From the NCBI RefSeq assembly GCF_900683735.1, contig NZ_LR215979.1:682001-746000 (forward strand): 64,000 nt of DNA, in the 5' to 3' direction. Shown one piece after another: positions 35,899 through 43,886 of this stretch. The DNA is from Fusobacterium ulcerans ATCC 49185 (GTDB lineage Bacteria > Fusobacteriota > Fusobacteriia > Fusobacteriales > Fusobacteriaceae). The stretch's first letter is position 1; each line of letters opens with the position of its first letter. The notes beneath the pieces were generated by a model that saw only the letters and a list, made by a program, of their open reading frames with translations, was not told the origin of the DNA and did no database searches. The translations under genes and the position numbers were made by a program.

Positions 35899-37389
35899 AT
35901 GAAAATATCAAAATTAATAATAGAACATTCAGAAAAAAATTTAACCCTATTTCCTAGAAAAACAGTATATGATTTCGGAGAAAATACTTTAATAACTAGT
36001 CATGCTGGAAATACTCAAGGAAAAACTACTTTAATAAGATTTATTTTATATGCATTAGGTTATAAAATTCCTCAAACTGATGGAATGAAAATATATGAAT
36101 ACAAAACTAATCTAGAAGTTTTACATGATAATAAAAAATATTCTTTAATTAGAGATGGGCAAAAGCAATATATTACAGATGGAAACAATACAACACAACT
36201 TGTTCAAGCTAATGATTTGGGAGAATCTATTCCTATGCTAAGTATTGTTTTAGGAATAAAAAATGAATATATATCTAGTTCATTACTGGGGTGTTTTTAC
36301 ATAGATCAAGAAAAAGGTTGGACTTTATTGAACAGAGGTATAGTTATAGGAAAAATTAGATTTAATATTGAACAATTTCTTATAAATATTGAAAACAAAG
36401 TAGAATTTGAAAATTATTTTTTAGAAAACAGAACTCTTGAGAATGGAATAGAAAGAGCTAACTTTTTATTAAAAGTAATGAAAGAAAATTATATTTACAA
36501 TGAAACTCCAGAAGAAAATAGAAAAGAAATTATTAATACAATTAAAAATTTAGAAAAAGAAAAAAATATATTAAGTCAAAAGATTTATTCAAAAAAAAGA
36601 GAACTAGATATTTTAAAAGATATTTTATTTCAAAATGAAAACTTTGCTAAAAAGATTGAAGATATGAATATTATTATCAATTACAATGGAAAAGATATAG
36701 TAGTTAATAAAGAGAACTTAAAGTCATATGATTATAACAATGATATTTTAGAAATGAAAAGAAATGAAATAGAATTAGAAATAGTGTACTTAGAGAAAGA
36801 AAATAATAAAATAAAAACTGAAATAAGAAAAATAAGGAAAGATAATGAAGAAACAGATTCTAACAATGAATTGTCAAAACTTTTTAGCAAATTAAAAAAC
36901 AATGACTTTTCAGCAGAAGAATTAGAATTGCTTAAAGATTCTAATAGAAGAAAAATAAAAGAAAATAATAAAATTATAAATGAAGAAATAAAAAAAACTA
37001 TTGATGAATTTTGGGAAATATTGCTTCCTATTTTAAATGATTTAGAAATAGGGAAAGAATACAAAGATAAAAAAATAATTTTAACTAATGATATGGCAGG
37101 AAAATCAGGAACACAGATGCATCAGTTATCATTAGCTTATAAAATTGCATTAACTAAATTGGTTGAAGTTAAGTTTGGAATAAAACTTCCGTTTATAATT
37201 GATTCTCCAAGAGCAAGTGAAATGAAAGAAGAAGTAGCTACTCTAATGTTAGAAATTACTAAAAAATATTTACCTAATAACCAATTAATAGTTTCTTCTG
37301 TTTTCTTTGATTTTGAAACAAATTTTCAGTTTGATAAAAAAATTTTTTTAGAAGATGGAGTGGTTAAAGAATTAGAAAAATTTATTTAA
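35899..37389 (+). CDS. SMC/ABC-like ATPase, partner of Cap4-like nuclease
   Basis: A 496-residue ATPase. Walker A is HAGNTQGKTTLIRFILYALGY (about residue 35; first Gly of the loop replaced by Ala). A coiled-coil-rich middle spans about 175-345 (NRKEIINTIKNLEKEKNIL, ELEIVYLEKENNKIKTEIRKI). The C-terminal head has a degenerate signature (MHQLSLAYKIALTKL) and Walker B/D-loop LPFIIDSPRASEM followed by LIVSSVF. This resembles DUF2326/LmuB-type ATPases but with a short coiled coil. The ATG has AGGGGATG upstream, overlapping the nuclease stop. Confidence 0.7.
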   Translation: MKISKLIIEHSEKNLTLFPRKTVYDFGENTLITSHAGNTQGKTTLIRFILYALGYKIPQTDGMKIYEYKTNLEVLHDNKKYSLIRDGQKQYITDGNNTTQLVQANDLGESIPMLSIVLGIKNEYISSSLLGCFYIDQEKGWTLLNRGIVIGKIRFNIEQFLINIENKVEFENYFLENRTLENGIERANFLLKVMKENYIYNETPEENRKEIINTIKNLEKEKNILSQKIYSKKRELDILKDILFQNENFAKKIEDMNIIINYNGKDIVVNKENLKSYDYNNDILEMKRNEIELEIVYLEKENNKIKTEIRKIRKDNEETDSNNELSKLFSKLKNNDFSAEELELLKDSNRRKIKENNKIINEEIKKTIDEFWEILLPILNDLEIGKEYKDKKIILTNDMAGKSGTQMHQLSLAYKIALTKLVEVKFGIKLPFIIDSPRASEMKEEVATLMLEITKKYLPNNQLIVSSVFFDFETNFQFDKKIFLEDGVVKELEKFI

Positions 37390-37448
37390 GTCTGAATAGT
37401 AATTTTTAAGAAATAAACTTTTTTATCAAAATAATAAAGAATGATTTA

Positions 37449-37480
37449 AAACTCACACTTTGAGTAGTGTGAGTTTTTTT
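37449..37480 (+). terminator. Terminator after the nuclease-ATPase operon
   Basis: Stem AAACTCACACT / AGTGTGAGTTT with a 6-base loop and TTTTTTT. It closes the operon. Confidence 0.88.
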
Positions 37481-37635
37481 GTTTAAAATAGGCTAATATT
37501 TATTACTTAGTTAATTTAATAATGGTAATTTTATCAACTTAATATTTTTATGTTCTTTCTTAAATTAATACACCAAGAGTGTAAAAAGAAATTAAAGTTG
37601 ATACATTTTTTATGTTTTTAAGTTATTTTTATAGT

Positions 37636-37664
37636 TTGACATTTTATATTTTTAATTATAAAAT
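37636..37664 (+). promoter_or_regulatory. Promoter of the sce7726-type gene
   Basis: TTGACA, 17-base spacer, TAAAAT, 31 bases before the start codon. The rest of the 306-base gap (37390-37695) is AT-rich and holds only the terminator and this promoter. Confidence 0.7.
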
Positions 37665-37695
37665 AGCTGTATAATATTTCTAGGAGGAAAGTGTC

Positions 37696-38301
37696 TTGAA
37701 AATTTATGATAAAGATATTAGACCAATTTTATATGATAAAATTTCAAACTTGAAGGAATTTACTTCAGATAATACTTCTATTATTATAGATGAATTTCCT
37801 GTAGTTGAAGGATCTGCTAGAGTTGATATAGCTGTGGTTAATGGAAAACTACATGGTTTTGAAATTAAAAGTGAACAAGATACATTAGATAGACTTTCAG
37901 ATCAAATATTCTTTTATAATATGGTTTTTGATAAAATGACATTGGTTGTTTCTGAGAAGTTTAAAGATAAATTAATAAACATAATTCCTAAATGGTGGGG
38001 GATATATTATATAAAAACAGTTGGAAATAAACCTAAGTTAGTTGTAGAAAAAAAATCAAAATTGAATAAAGATATTAAAATAGAGGCATTTCTATCCTTA
38101 TTATGGAGAAATGAAATGCTGGAATTATTGTTATCTAATAATATTAAAAAAGGAGTGAAATCTAAAAATAAAGAAGATCTCACTCAAATTATTATAAAAA
38201 ATTTTTCTTTTAATGAAATTAAAAACTTCACTAGACTTAAATTAAAGACTCGTAATATTGAGAGAGCTGTTCTAGTATCAAAACTATGTGATGATTTGTA
38301 G
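37696..38301 (+). CDS. sce7726-family protein, PD-(D/E)xK nuclease-like
   Basis: A 201-residue protein. DEFPVVEGSARVDIAVVNGKLHGFEIKSEQDTLDRL has the PD-(D/E)xK pattern: Glu33/Glu38, Asp44 and Glu56-Ile-Lys58, followed by a helix with QIFFYNMVFDKMTLVVSEKF. This matches my recollection of the sce7726 family, which is commonly found beside sce7725 (beta-family) genes. Start is TTG after AGGAGGAAAG. It has its own promoter and its 3' end overlaps the convergent partner gene. Role unknown; a nuclease in a two-gene defence pair is plausible. Confidence 0.75.
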   Translation: MKIYDKDIRPILYDKISNLKEFTSDNTSIIIDEFPVVEGSARVDIAVVNGKLHGFEIKSEQDTLDRLSDQIFFYNMVFDKMTLVVSEKFKDKLINIIPKWWGIYYIKTVGNKPKLVVEKKSKLNKDIKIEAFLSLLWRNEMLELLLSNNIKKGVKSKNKEDLTQIIIKNFSFNEIKNFTRLKLKTRNIERAVLVSKLCDDL

Positions 38302-39343
38302 TATATTCTATTACTTGTTTAGGTGTTCCCTTGCTTTTAGGATCATCTAATATTTCTTTTAGTTTTTTATCTCCAGTTGAAAAATCTTCTCCTAAAAATT
38401 TATCAGAATCTATTAGCTTTTTTATAAGCTCCTTGATAGAAATTTTAGGTGTTTGCAATTTTTTATCAGCATTTTTTCCTTTTAATAAAAAATATGACTC
38501 TGGTAAAGTATATCTTATTTTTGCCAAAATGCTTTGTTTATTTATTTTTGAAAAATCTATCATAACATCAACATTTTTAGCTATTCCATAATCTGAATAA
38601 ATAAATTTTAAATTTTTAAATTTAGAACATAGTTTTTTAAAAATTTCAAACTCTAATTTTAAAAATTCTTTTGTTCCTCCATTCTCAATTTCTTCAAGAT
38701 TTTTAGGTAAAGAAGATGAAGATATGATTATTTCATTTTTTAGATCATTTTTTTCAAAAAATTCTAATATTTTTTTTGCTTGACTATAATTTTCTCTAGT
38801 ATTGCTATCATTGTATGCATCTTGTAGATCAAGATTAATCAATATTTTAAATTCTTTTTCATATTTTTTTACAATATTTAAAATTTCTTCTTCTTCCATT
38901 TCATCTATAAAAATTGGCAATTTCATTCTTAAAATAAAGTTTTTTATTTTTTTATTTTGCAATATATTTTTTTCAAAGATAGAAAAATATTTACTTTCAA
39001 CTACTGGAATAATATTTTCATATTCTTCTACCATTGTTTCTAAAAACTCATAATGATTTTTACTATCTAAGCCATAAAAAGAAGCACAAGTTTTATCTAT
39101 ATTTTTTTTCAGTGATTTTTTTGTTTTTTCTATTTCCTGCTCTTGCTCACTTTCAGTTTTAAATTTTTTTAATTCTTCAATTGTTTTCATTTCAAATATT
39201 GGAATCATTTTATTTTTATTTTTTTTTTCTAACATATAATAACCATTAAACTCACCTTGATTTGCTTTTAAAATAGGCATATAAATAATATTGTCTATAA
39301 TTTTAACCTCCTTTGATTGATGTATTGTTAGATCATTGTTCAT
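38237..39343 (-). CDS. Beta-family (sce7725-type) protein
   Basis: A 368-residue protein. The N-terminal YMPILKANQGEFNGYYMLEKKNKNKMIPIFEMK matches the family named after phage T4 beta protein (Y-P-I-L-K-x-x-x-G-E). Alternating strands and helices (IIPVVESKYF, FKILINLDLQDA, NEIIISSSSLP, LKFIYSDYGIAKN) suggest a TIM-barrel-like fold. AAGGAGGTAAATA precedes the start. Its last 65 bases overlap the convergent sce7726-type gene. Function is not established. Confidence 0.75.
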   Translation of the reverse strand: MNNDLTIHQSKEVKIIDNIIYMPILKANQGEFNGYYMLEKKNKNKMIPIFEMKTIEELKKFKTESEQEQEIEKTKKSLKKNIDKTCASFYGLDSKNHYEFLETMVEEYENIIPVVESKYFSIFEKNILQNKKIKNFILRMKLPIFIDEMEEEEILNIVKKYEKEFKILINLDLQDAYNDSNTRENYSQAKKILEFFEKNDLKNEIIISSSSLPKNLEEIENGGTKEFLKLEFEIFKKLCSKFKNLKFIYSDYGIAKNVDVMIDFSKINKQSILAKIRYTLPESYFLLKGKNADKKLQTPKISIKELIKKLIDSDKFLGEDFSTGDKKLKEILDDPKSKGTPKQVIEYTTNHHIVLILEQLSQYYESLI

Positions 39344-39554
39344 TATTTACCTCCTTTTTATCTTGATTTGTAAAATTTATGTTAAATTTTTTCACTTTAG
39401 GATAGTAAAATCAAAGTTATTTAGTTATGATATTTAATTTTATTTAAAAGCAATATTAATTATTTTTTATAAAATTATTTCCAGTTTTAATAAATTTAAG
39501 AATAATTTAAAATTCTTACTTGAATATGATTCATGTGAATTAAAGATGTTTTAT

Positions 39555-40229
39555 TTAGAAAATTCTCTGTTTAAAAGTGTTCAAAATAGGAGTGTTATAA
39601 CCTTCTATAAATCTTGAAACAAATAAATGAGAAGTAGCTTCAGAAAGACCACAATTATAGTGAAGAAATAGTTTCAATCTTAATGCTAACGAAGGTGAAT
39701 CAATACCAAATTTTTGACAAAGAAATTTAAAACTATGTTCTTTGATAATATGATTATAAAGTGCCATATCATTAATCATAAAAATTAAAGCGCCAAAGTC
39801 TGCTTCTGCTTCATCTCTTTGCTCAGATTCAGAATAAGCAAAATAATTTAAAATTTTAGAAAAGTTTTGAGAATGCAGATTAGATTTTGTATGCATTAAT
39901 CCATGAGTTGTTTCATGCATTTTTGTTAAATTTTGTTTTTCTTTACTAATATTAGAATTAACATTAACCCCTATAACTATTTTTCCATTTTCTCCTCTTA
40001 CTAAACTTCCAGCTATGATATAAGCTTTGTCAGATAAAGGATAATCAGCATAAGTATAATTAAATTTTTCTTCATAATATTTTTGAATTTCTTTGAAAGT
40101 GATATCATTGAAAGAAATTTTAAAACAATCATTAATATCTCTAATTACTTGTGTTATTTTAAAGTGAAGAAATCTATACATCTCTTCTGAAACCTCAATA
40201 TTTCCATAACGCATCCAGAAATCACTCAA
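39555..40229 (-). CDS. ImmA/IrrE-family metallopeptidase
   Basis: A 224-residue protein with the zinc motif HETTHGLMH near residue 105 and a further acidic ligand region (EAEADFGALIFMI). ImmA-type proteases cleave a CI-like repressor to induce a prophage, as in ICEBs1. Its start overlaps the repressor stop (ATGA-type coupling), so it is made together with its presumed substrate. Confidence 0.9.
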   Translation of the reverse strand: MSDFWMRYGNIEVSEEMYRFLHFKITQVIRDINDCFKISFNDITFKEIQKYYEEKFNYTYADYPLSDKAYIIAGSLVRGENGKIVIGVNVNSNISKEKQNLTKMHETTHGLMHTKSNLHSQNFSKILNYFAYSESEQRDEAEADFGALIFMINDMALYNHIIKEHSFKFLCQKFGIDSPSLALRLKLFLHYNCGLSEATSHLFVSRFIEGYNTPILNTFKQRIF

Positions 40230-40585
40230 TCCTTTTTATTTTTTAATTTTGAAATTAGGTAATCAGTAAAAGAATCAAGTTCTTTCTTCAATTCTTCTAT
40301 ATCAGCAGTTTTTAATCCATCAGTATCTATTTTATATGTAATAAAAGGGTCTTCTATAGAAGTTGCATTTTCTACATTTTCTTTTTCCCATCCCATTAAG
40401 ATACCAGGAGACACTTTTAATACTTCTGCAATTTTTTCTATTTTATCTGAAGGAATATTAGTAATAACTCCACTTTCGTATCTTTGAATAGTTTGTTTAC
40501 TTGTTCCTACTTCATTAGCTAAGGCTTCTAAAGTAAAGTTTCTTTTTAATCGATATTTTTTTATATTAGTATTTAATATTCCCAC
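40226..40585 (-). CDS. CI-like phage repressor (XRE family)
   Basis: A 119-residue repressor. HTH at residues 8-62 (NFTLEALANEVGTSKQTIQRYESG) and an acidic C-terminal tail. Without a LexA-type peptidase domain, cleavage would depend on the ImmA/IrrE gene coupled to it. It faces the Cro-like gene across the operator region. AAGGAGG box before the start. Confidence 0.9.
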   Translation of the reverse strand: MGILNTNIKKYRLKRNFTLEALANEVGTSKQTIQRYESGVITNIPSDKIEKIAEVLKVSPGILMGWEKENVENATSIEDPFITYKIDTDGLKTADIEELKKELDSFTDYLISKLKNKKD

Positions 40586-40611
40586 AACTAAGCCTCCTTA
40601 TGTTATTGTTT

Positions 40612-40705
40612 ATATTAATTATAACATATTTCACATGTTATGCAACTAAAAAGTTTAAAAAAAGCAAAAAAATCACTTGACACGTGATAGAAGACATGAT
40701 AATAT
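40612..40705. promoter_or_regulatory. CI/Cro divergent operator-promoter region
   Basis: Rightward: TTGACA (40677-40682), 17-base spacer, TAATAT (40700-40705). Leftward: TTGCAT, 16-base spacer, TATAAT (40617-40622 on the complementary strand). A perfect 7-bp inverted repeat ATAACAT-n7-ATGTTAT (40621-40641) covers the leftward promoter. Related half-sites (CACGTGATA, GACATGATA) lie in the rightward spacer. This is the lysis/lysogeny switch. Confidence 0.8.
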
Positions 40706-40749
40706 TTAGTTACTTGTTGAGTGACGAAACAAAAAAGGAGGTTTAAAAT

Positions 40750-40956
40750 ATGATAGATGTGAATGAGTTAAGAGGAATAATAGCAAAAAGAGGATTTTCA
40801 CAAGCTAGTGTAGCTAAAAAACTAGAAATTACACCTAAAACTTTTTATGAAAAAATGAAAAAAGGAGTTTTTGACAGTGATGAAATAGAAGAAATGATTA
40901 ATATCTTAAATATTGATAATCCAATTGAAATTTTTTTTAAAAAATCTGTCACTTAA
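40750..40956 (+). CDS. Cro-like phage regulator
   Basis: A 68-residue protein consisting only of an HTH domain (KRGFSQASVAKKLEITPKTFYEKMKKG). It is the first rightward gene from the early promoter, divergent from the CI-like repressor. AAAGGAGG box 8 bases before the ATG. Expected to repress CI synthesis during lytic growth. Confidence 0.85.
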   Translation: MIDVNELRGIIAKRGFSQASVAKKLEITPKTFYEKMKKGVFDSDEIEEMINILNIDNPIEIFFKKSVT

Positions 40957-40993
40957 AAAGTGACTTAATAAAAGCTTAAGTTAAAAAGTTTAT

Positions 40994-41020
40994 TAGGGTA
41001 GCATTTTATTTACTACCCTC
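40994..41020. terminator. Hairpin between cro-like gene and small antisense gene
   Basis: Stem AGGGTAG / CTACCCT with a 12-base loop between convergent genes; T-rich flanks on both sides are modest. Confidence 0.6.
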
Positions 41021-41026
41021 AATTAA

Positions 41027-41173
41027 CTATTTCTTTTTAGAACTTTTTGTTGTCTTTGTTTGAGACAAAGCACTACCAGCAACAGATTTAGCAGCATCAC
41101 TATATCTGGCATCTTTCAAAATTTTAGATGCAGTTGTTGCTACTCCTTTAGAAGTTTGCTTTTTATTTGCCAT
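41027..41173 (-). CDS. Small basic protein, 48 residues
   Basis: It starts MANKKQTSKGVATTASKILKD and ends KTTKSSKKK; it is rich in Lys, Thr and Ser. GAGGAGATG lies before the ATG, and a TTGACA/TAATAT promoter lies upstream. Similar short basic proteins occur in other phages and bacteria without known function. It lies against the early genes, so it is probably expressed separately, perhaps in the lysogen. Confidence 0.65.
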   Translation of the reverse strand: MANKKQTSKGVATTASKILKDARYSDAAKSVAGSALSQTKTTKSSKKK

Positions 41174-41275
41174 GGAAATCATCTCCTCATGAAATATGAA
41201 AAATAAAGATAATCAAAGAAAACATACCACCATTAGTTGTATTAGCGTTTTTATAGAACGATTTCTAATATCTAT

Positions 41276-41305
41276 ATATTATCATAAATAACAAAAATGT
41301 GTCAA
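41276..41305 (-). promoter_or_regulatory. Promoter of the small basic protein gene
   Basis: Minus strand TTGACA (41300-41305), 18-base spacer, TAATAT (41276-41281). Just downstream is a short palindrome TAGAA-ATCG-TTCTA, a possible operator. The rest of the 400-base gap up to the KilA-N gene shows no gene. Confidence 0.65.
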
Positions 41306-41573
41306 GAGAAAAATGTATTTATTAGAGTAAGTTGGTGATGAAAAATAACAAGATTTAATTAATAGTATAGAAAATTGTATAAGATAAATTATTAATGTAT
41401 TATCATGATGTAAATGTGATTACTTTTTTATGAAATATATGTTAATAAAAATGATTATTTTACGCTTCACAAGAGAAGAAAAATAAAATTAAACTCTTTT
41501 GAAAAGGAAAATTGAGATTAAAATTATAATTATAAAAATTTAAAATAATTAATAAAGATGTGGGAGGTAACTA

Positions 41574-42308
41574 ATGAAAAACTTAGTAATTAAAGATTAT
41601 TTAGGAAATAGTATGGAATTTAGAGTAGTAGATGGATGTGTATATGCAAATGCAAATAGAATGGCTGATGGTTTTGGAGGAAATCAAAAACTGAAAGATT
41701 GGAAAGATAGTCCTAATACCAAAAGATACCTTGAAGCCTTTAAAAGTAAACTAGGGAAAATTTCCCTAGTTAAAAGTGAAGAGGGAAGATATGGTGGAAC
41801 ATGGATACATGAAAAACTTATTTTAAATTTTGCAAGATACCTTAATGTAGAATTCGAGTTATGGTGTGATGAACAAATAGCTACTTTATTGAGAGAAGGG
41901 AGAGTAGAAAGTAAAAATCCTATTTCTAAAGAAAAAAGGCTTGAAATAATGGAAAAGAATGCTAATGTCAGAATGAGTAAACAATATTTAAAACTAGCAG
42001 AATTAACAAATAATCCAAGATACAAAGAAGTTTTAATTGCTTTGGGAACTAATACTATGAGTAATAAAGAAATTTTACCATTACCAAAATTAGAACAAAA
42101 AAGCTATACAGCTGAAGAAATAGGAGAAATATTAGGTATATCTAAAAATATGGTAGGAAGAATAGCAAATGCTAATGGATTAAAAATTGAAAAAAATGGT
42201 TATTTAGCTCAAGATAAATCACCTTATAGTAATAAGTCTGTAGAAGCTTTTAGATATTATGAGTGTGCTATAGAGGAATTTAAGAAAGTATTAAATGGAG
42301 GAAATTAA
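41574..42308 (+). CDS. KilA-N domain protein (phage antirepressor-like)
   Basis: A 244-residue protein. The KilA-N domain covers about residues 5-110 (YANANRMADGFGGNQKLKDWKDSPNTKRYLEAF, then GGTWIHEKLILNFARYLNVEFELWCDEQI). The C-terminal half has an HTH-like part (YTAEEIGEILGISKNMVGRIANANGLKIEKNGYL) as in phage antirepressors. GTGGGAGGT box. Likely an early regulator that counteracts the repressor. Confidence 0.9.
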   Translation: MKNLVIKDYLGNSMEFRVVDGCVYANANRMADGFGGNQKLKDWKDSPNTKRYLEAFKSKLGKISLVKSEEGRYGGTWIHEKLILNFARYLNVEFELWCDEQIATLLREGRVESKNPISKEKRLEIMEKNANVRMSKQYLKLAELTNNPRYKEVLIALGTNTMSNKEILPLPKLEQKSYTAEEIGEILGISKNMVGRIANANGLKIEKNGYLAQDKSPYSNKSVEAFRYYECAIEEFKKVLNGGN

Positions 42309-42349
42309 AAATAAATTATACATATGATGATTTAAAAAGAGAAAGAGTG

Positions 42350-42544
42350 ATGGTGTTAATAGATAGTTTAATTATAGAATTAGCACAACAAGACAAGATT
42401 GTATTTTATAAGGATAGTGATATGAAGAAAAAACATACTTGTAATGAATCAGCAGAAATATTAATGAATATATTAAATGAGCGAGATGATGAAGAATATG
42501 AACAATTTTTAAATAATTTGAGAGAAACACTATTAGATTTATAA
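42350..42544 (+). CDS. Hypothetical small early phage protein
   Basis: A 64-residue acidic protein (ends DDEEYEQFLNNLRETLLDL) with no recognised domain. Start is uncertain: GTG, ATG and GTG codons lie close together after AGAGAAAGAG. Confidence 0.5.
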   Translation: MVLIDSLIIELAQQDKIVFYKDSDMKKKHTCNESAEILMNILNERDDEEYEQFLNNLRETLLDL

Positions 42545-42558
42545 AAAGAGATGAGTTT

Positions 42559-42657
42559 ATGACAAATAGGATGAATGAAAATGAGAAAAAAATAAAAGAA
42601 ATTTTAGAACAGATGTATAGGTATACTATCAATTCAAATAAAATAGAAAATTCATAA
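42559..42657 (+). CDS. Possible 32-residue early phage peptide
   Basis: MTNRMNENEKKIKEILEQMY... is a short charged helix-like peptide that ends just before the strong box of the next gene. Its own ribosome binding site is weak (AAAAAGAGATGAG), so it may not be made. Confidence 0.3.
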   Translation: MTNRMNENEKKIKEILEQMYRYTINSNKIENS

Positions 42658-42673
42658 TTAAGGAGGAATAAAT

Positions 42674-42967
42674 ATGTTAATGGAGTCAAATAGCCAATTA
42701 ACACCAGAGCAAAAGAATTTAATATTTTTCTTTTTACAAGCAACAGACATGGACAAAACTACAGAAGCTGAAAAAGAAATAATTACAGAAGTTTTTGAAA
42801 TGGGAGAATACTTTGAAGGAATTAATCATGAAGAATTTAAAATTAAAGCTAATCAACTAGAAGAAAAAATTTTAAATCTCATAAGTAAACTAAAAAATCA
42901 ATATTTTGATTATGGAGCAGTAGCTAGAGAAATATCAGAATATAAGTTATCAGAGGATAGGGAGTGA
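42674..42967 (+). CDS. Hypothetical early phage protein, 97 residues
   Basis: Acidic and helical. The C-terminal SKLKNQYFDYGAVAREISEYKL resembles the end of the next gene (VKEKYFEYGMLYMDTVV), which suggests that the two are distant duplicates. AAGGAGGAATAA box. Function not recognised. Its stop lies a few bases before the next start. Confidence 0.65.
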   Translation: MLMESNSQLTPEQKNLIFFFLQATDMDKTTEAEKEIITEVFEMGEYFEGINHEEFKIKANQLEEKILNLISKLKNQYFDYGAVAREISEYKLSEDRE

Positions 42968-42972
42968 GGAAT

Positions 42973-43233
42973 ATGTTAACTGAAACAAGTAAAGAAATAT
43001 TAGAATTCATTCAAACTTGTTATGACAATAGATGCTATAAAGATGAAGTATTTGAAAAAACAGAAGAGGTAATGAAAGAACTTTATAAGGTAAAGGAGCT
43101 TTTAAAGGGCACTGAAAATGGAAATGAAAGATCAGAAGCTTTAGAAAATGCTGTATTGGGTTCTTTACAAGTAGTTAAAGAAAAATATTTTGAATATGGA
43201 ATGTTGTATATGGATACGGTAGTATCAAAATAA
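42973..43233 (+). CDS. Hypothetical early phage protein, 86 residues
   Basis: A helical protein with two cysteines (TCYDNRCYKDE). The ATG 8 bases after GGAG is preferred to the GTG nine bases earlier, which overlaps the previous gene. Possibly a paralogue of the preceding gene. No domain recognised. Confidence 0.65.
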   Translation: MLTETSKEILEFIQTCYDNRCYKDEVFEKTEEVMKELYKVKELLKGTENGNERSEALENAVLGSLQVVKEKYFEYGMLYMDTVVSK

Positions 43234-43242
43234 GGAGGAGTT

Positions 43243-43779
43243 ATGAAAGACATGAGAAGTTATTTAGAAATTAGATATTCAGAAACTGAAAAAGAAATAG
43301 GATTTATAGAATTGATCAAAGATGAAGCTGGGGAAACAGTATCATTTCAAGAAATAGCAAGATTTAAAAATCCATCTGAGGCAGCAAAAGCAAGAAATAT
43401 ATTAAGGTATACTTGGCAGCAGTTTGATGAAGTAGATTTTAAAATAACACAAGAAAAATTAGATAATCCTGAGGCATCATATAAAACAATAGGAGAAGCT
43501 TCAGAAAATATTTTAATGAGGTATGATGCATTAATAAAAAAAGATGAAGAAAAAGAAAAATTTACTTCAAAGGAAGAGATGGCATTATTTTTACTTATTG
43601 GTGAATTGTTTAACTGTACAGGCCATAATTTTTATAAAGATGGGACATTACAAGAAAATATAAATTGGGAAGTTATTCATAAAATTTTAGAAGAAGAAGC
43701 AACAAAAGAGAAATTCTATGAAGCAATACTGGATATCTTGGCAGAAGAGATAAAAAAATATTGTGGAGAGGAGGAATAA
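43243..43779 (+). CDS. Hypothetical early phage protein, 178 residues
   Basis: A soluble, acidic protein starting MKDMRSYLEIRYSETEKEIGFIELIKDEAGE. No recognised domain. AAGGAGGAG box 9 bases after the preceding stop; part of the early operon. Confidence 0.7.
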   Translation: MKDMRSYLEIRYSETEKEIGFIELIKDEAGETVSFQEIARFKNPSEAAKARNILRYTWQQFDEVDFKITQEKLDNPEASYKTIGEASENILMRYDALIKKDEEKEKFTSKEEMALFLLIGELFNCTGHNFYKDGTLQENINWEVIHKILEEEATKEKFYEAILDILAEEIKKYCGEEE

Positions 43780-43781
43780 AT

Positions 43782-43886
43782 ATGGATAGAGAAACTAAAA
43801 CAATAGTAATTGAAGCACTTAAAGAAATTAGTGAGATTGCAAAAATTTTAAATACTCCAAGCGTTGAAGGGAGTGTAAATGGGTAG
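43782..43886 (+). CDS. Small early phage protein, 34 residues
   Basis: MDRETKTIVIEALKEISEIAKIL... is a single amphipathic helix with a strong AGAGGAGGAATAA box. Its last bases overlap the start of the next gene, which implies coupled translation. Confidence 0.5.
   Translation: MDRETKTIVIEALKEISEIAKILNTPSVEGSVNG

Noticed and set aside
42372-42743. A 123-codon minus-strand frame in the early phage region
   Set aside because: It runs against several small sense genes with good ribosome sites, has no such site itself and looks hydrophobic only because of AT-rich antisense codons.
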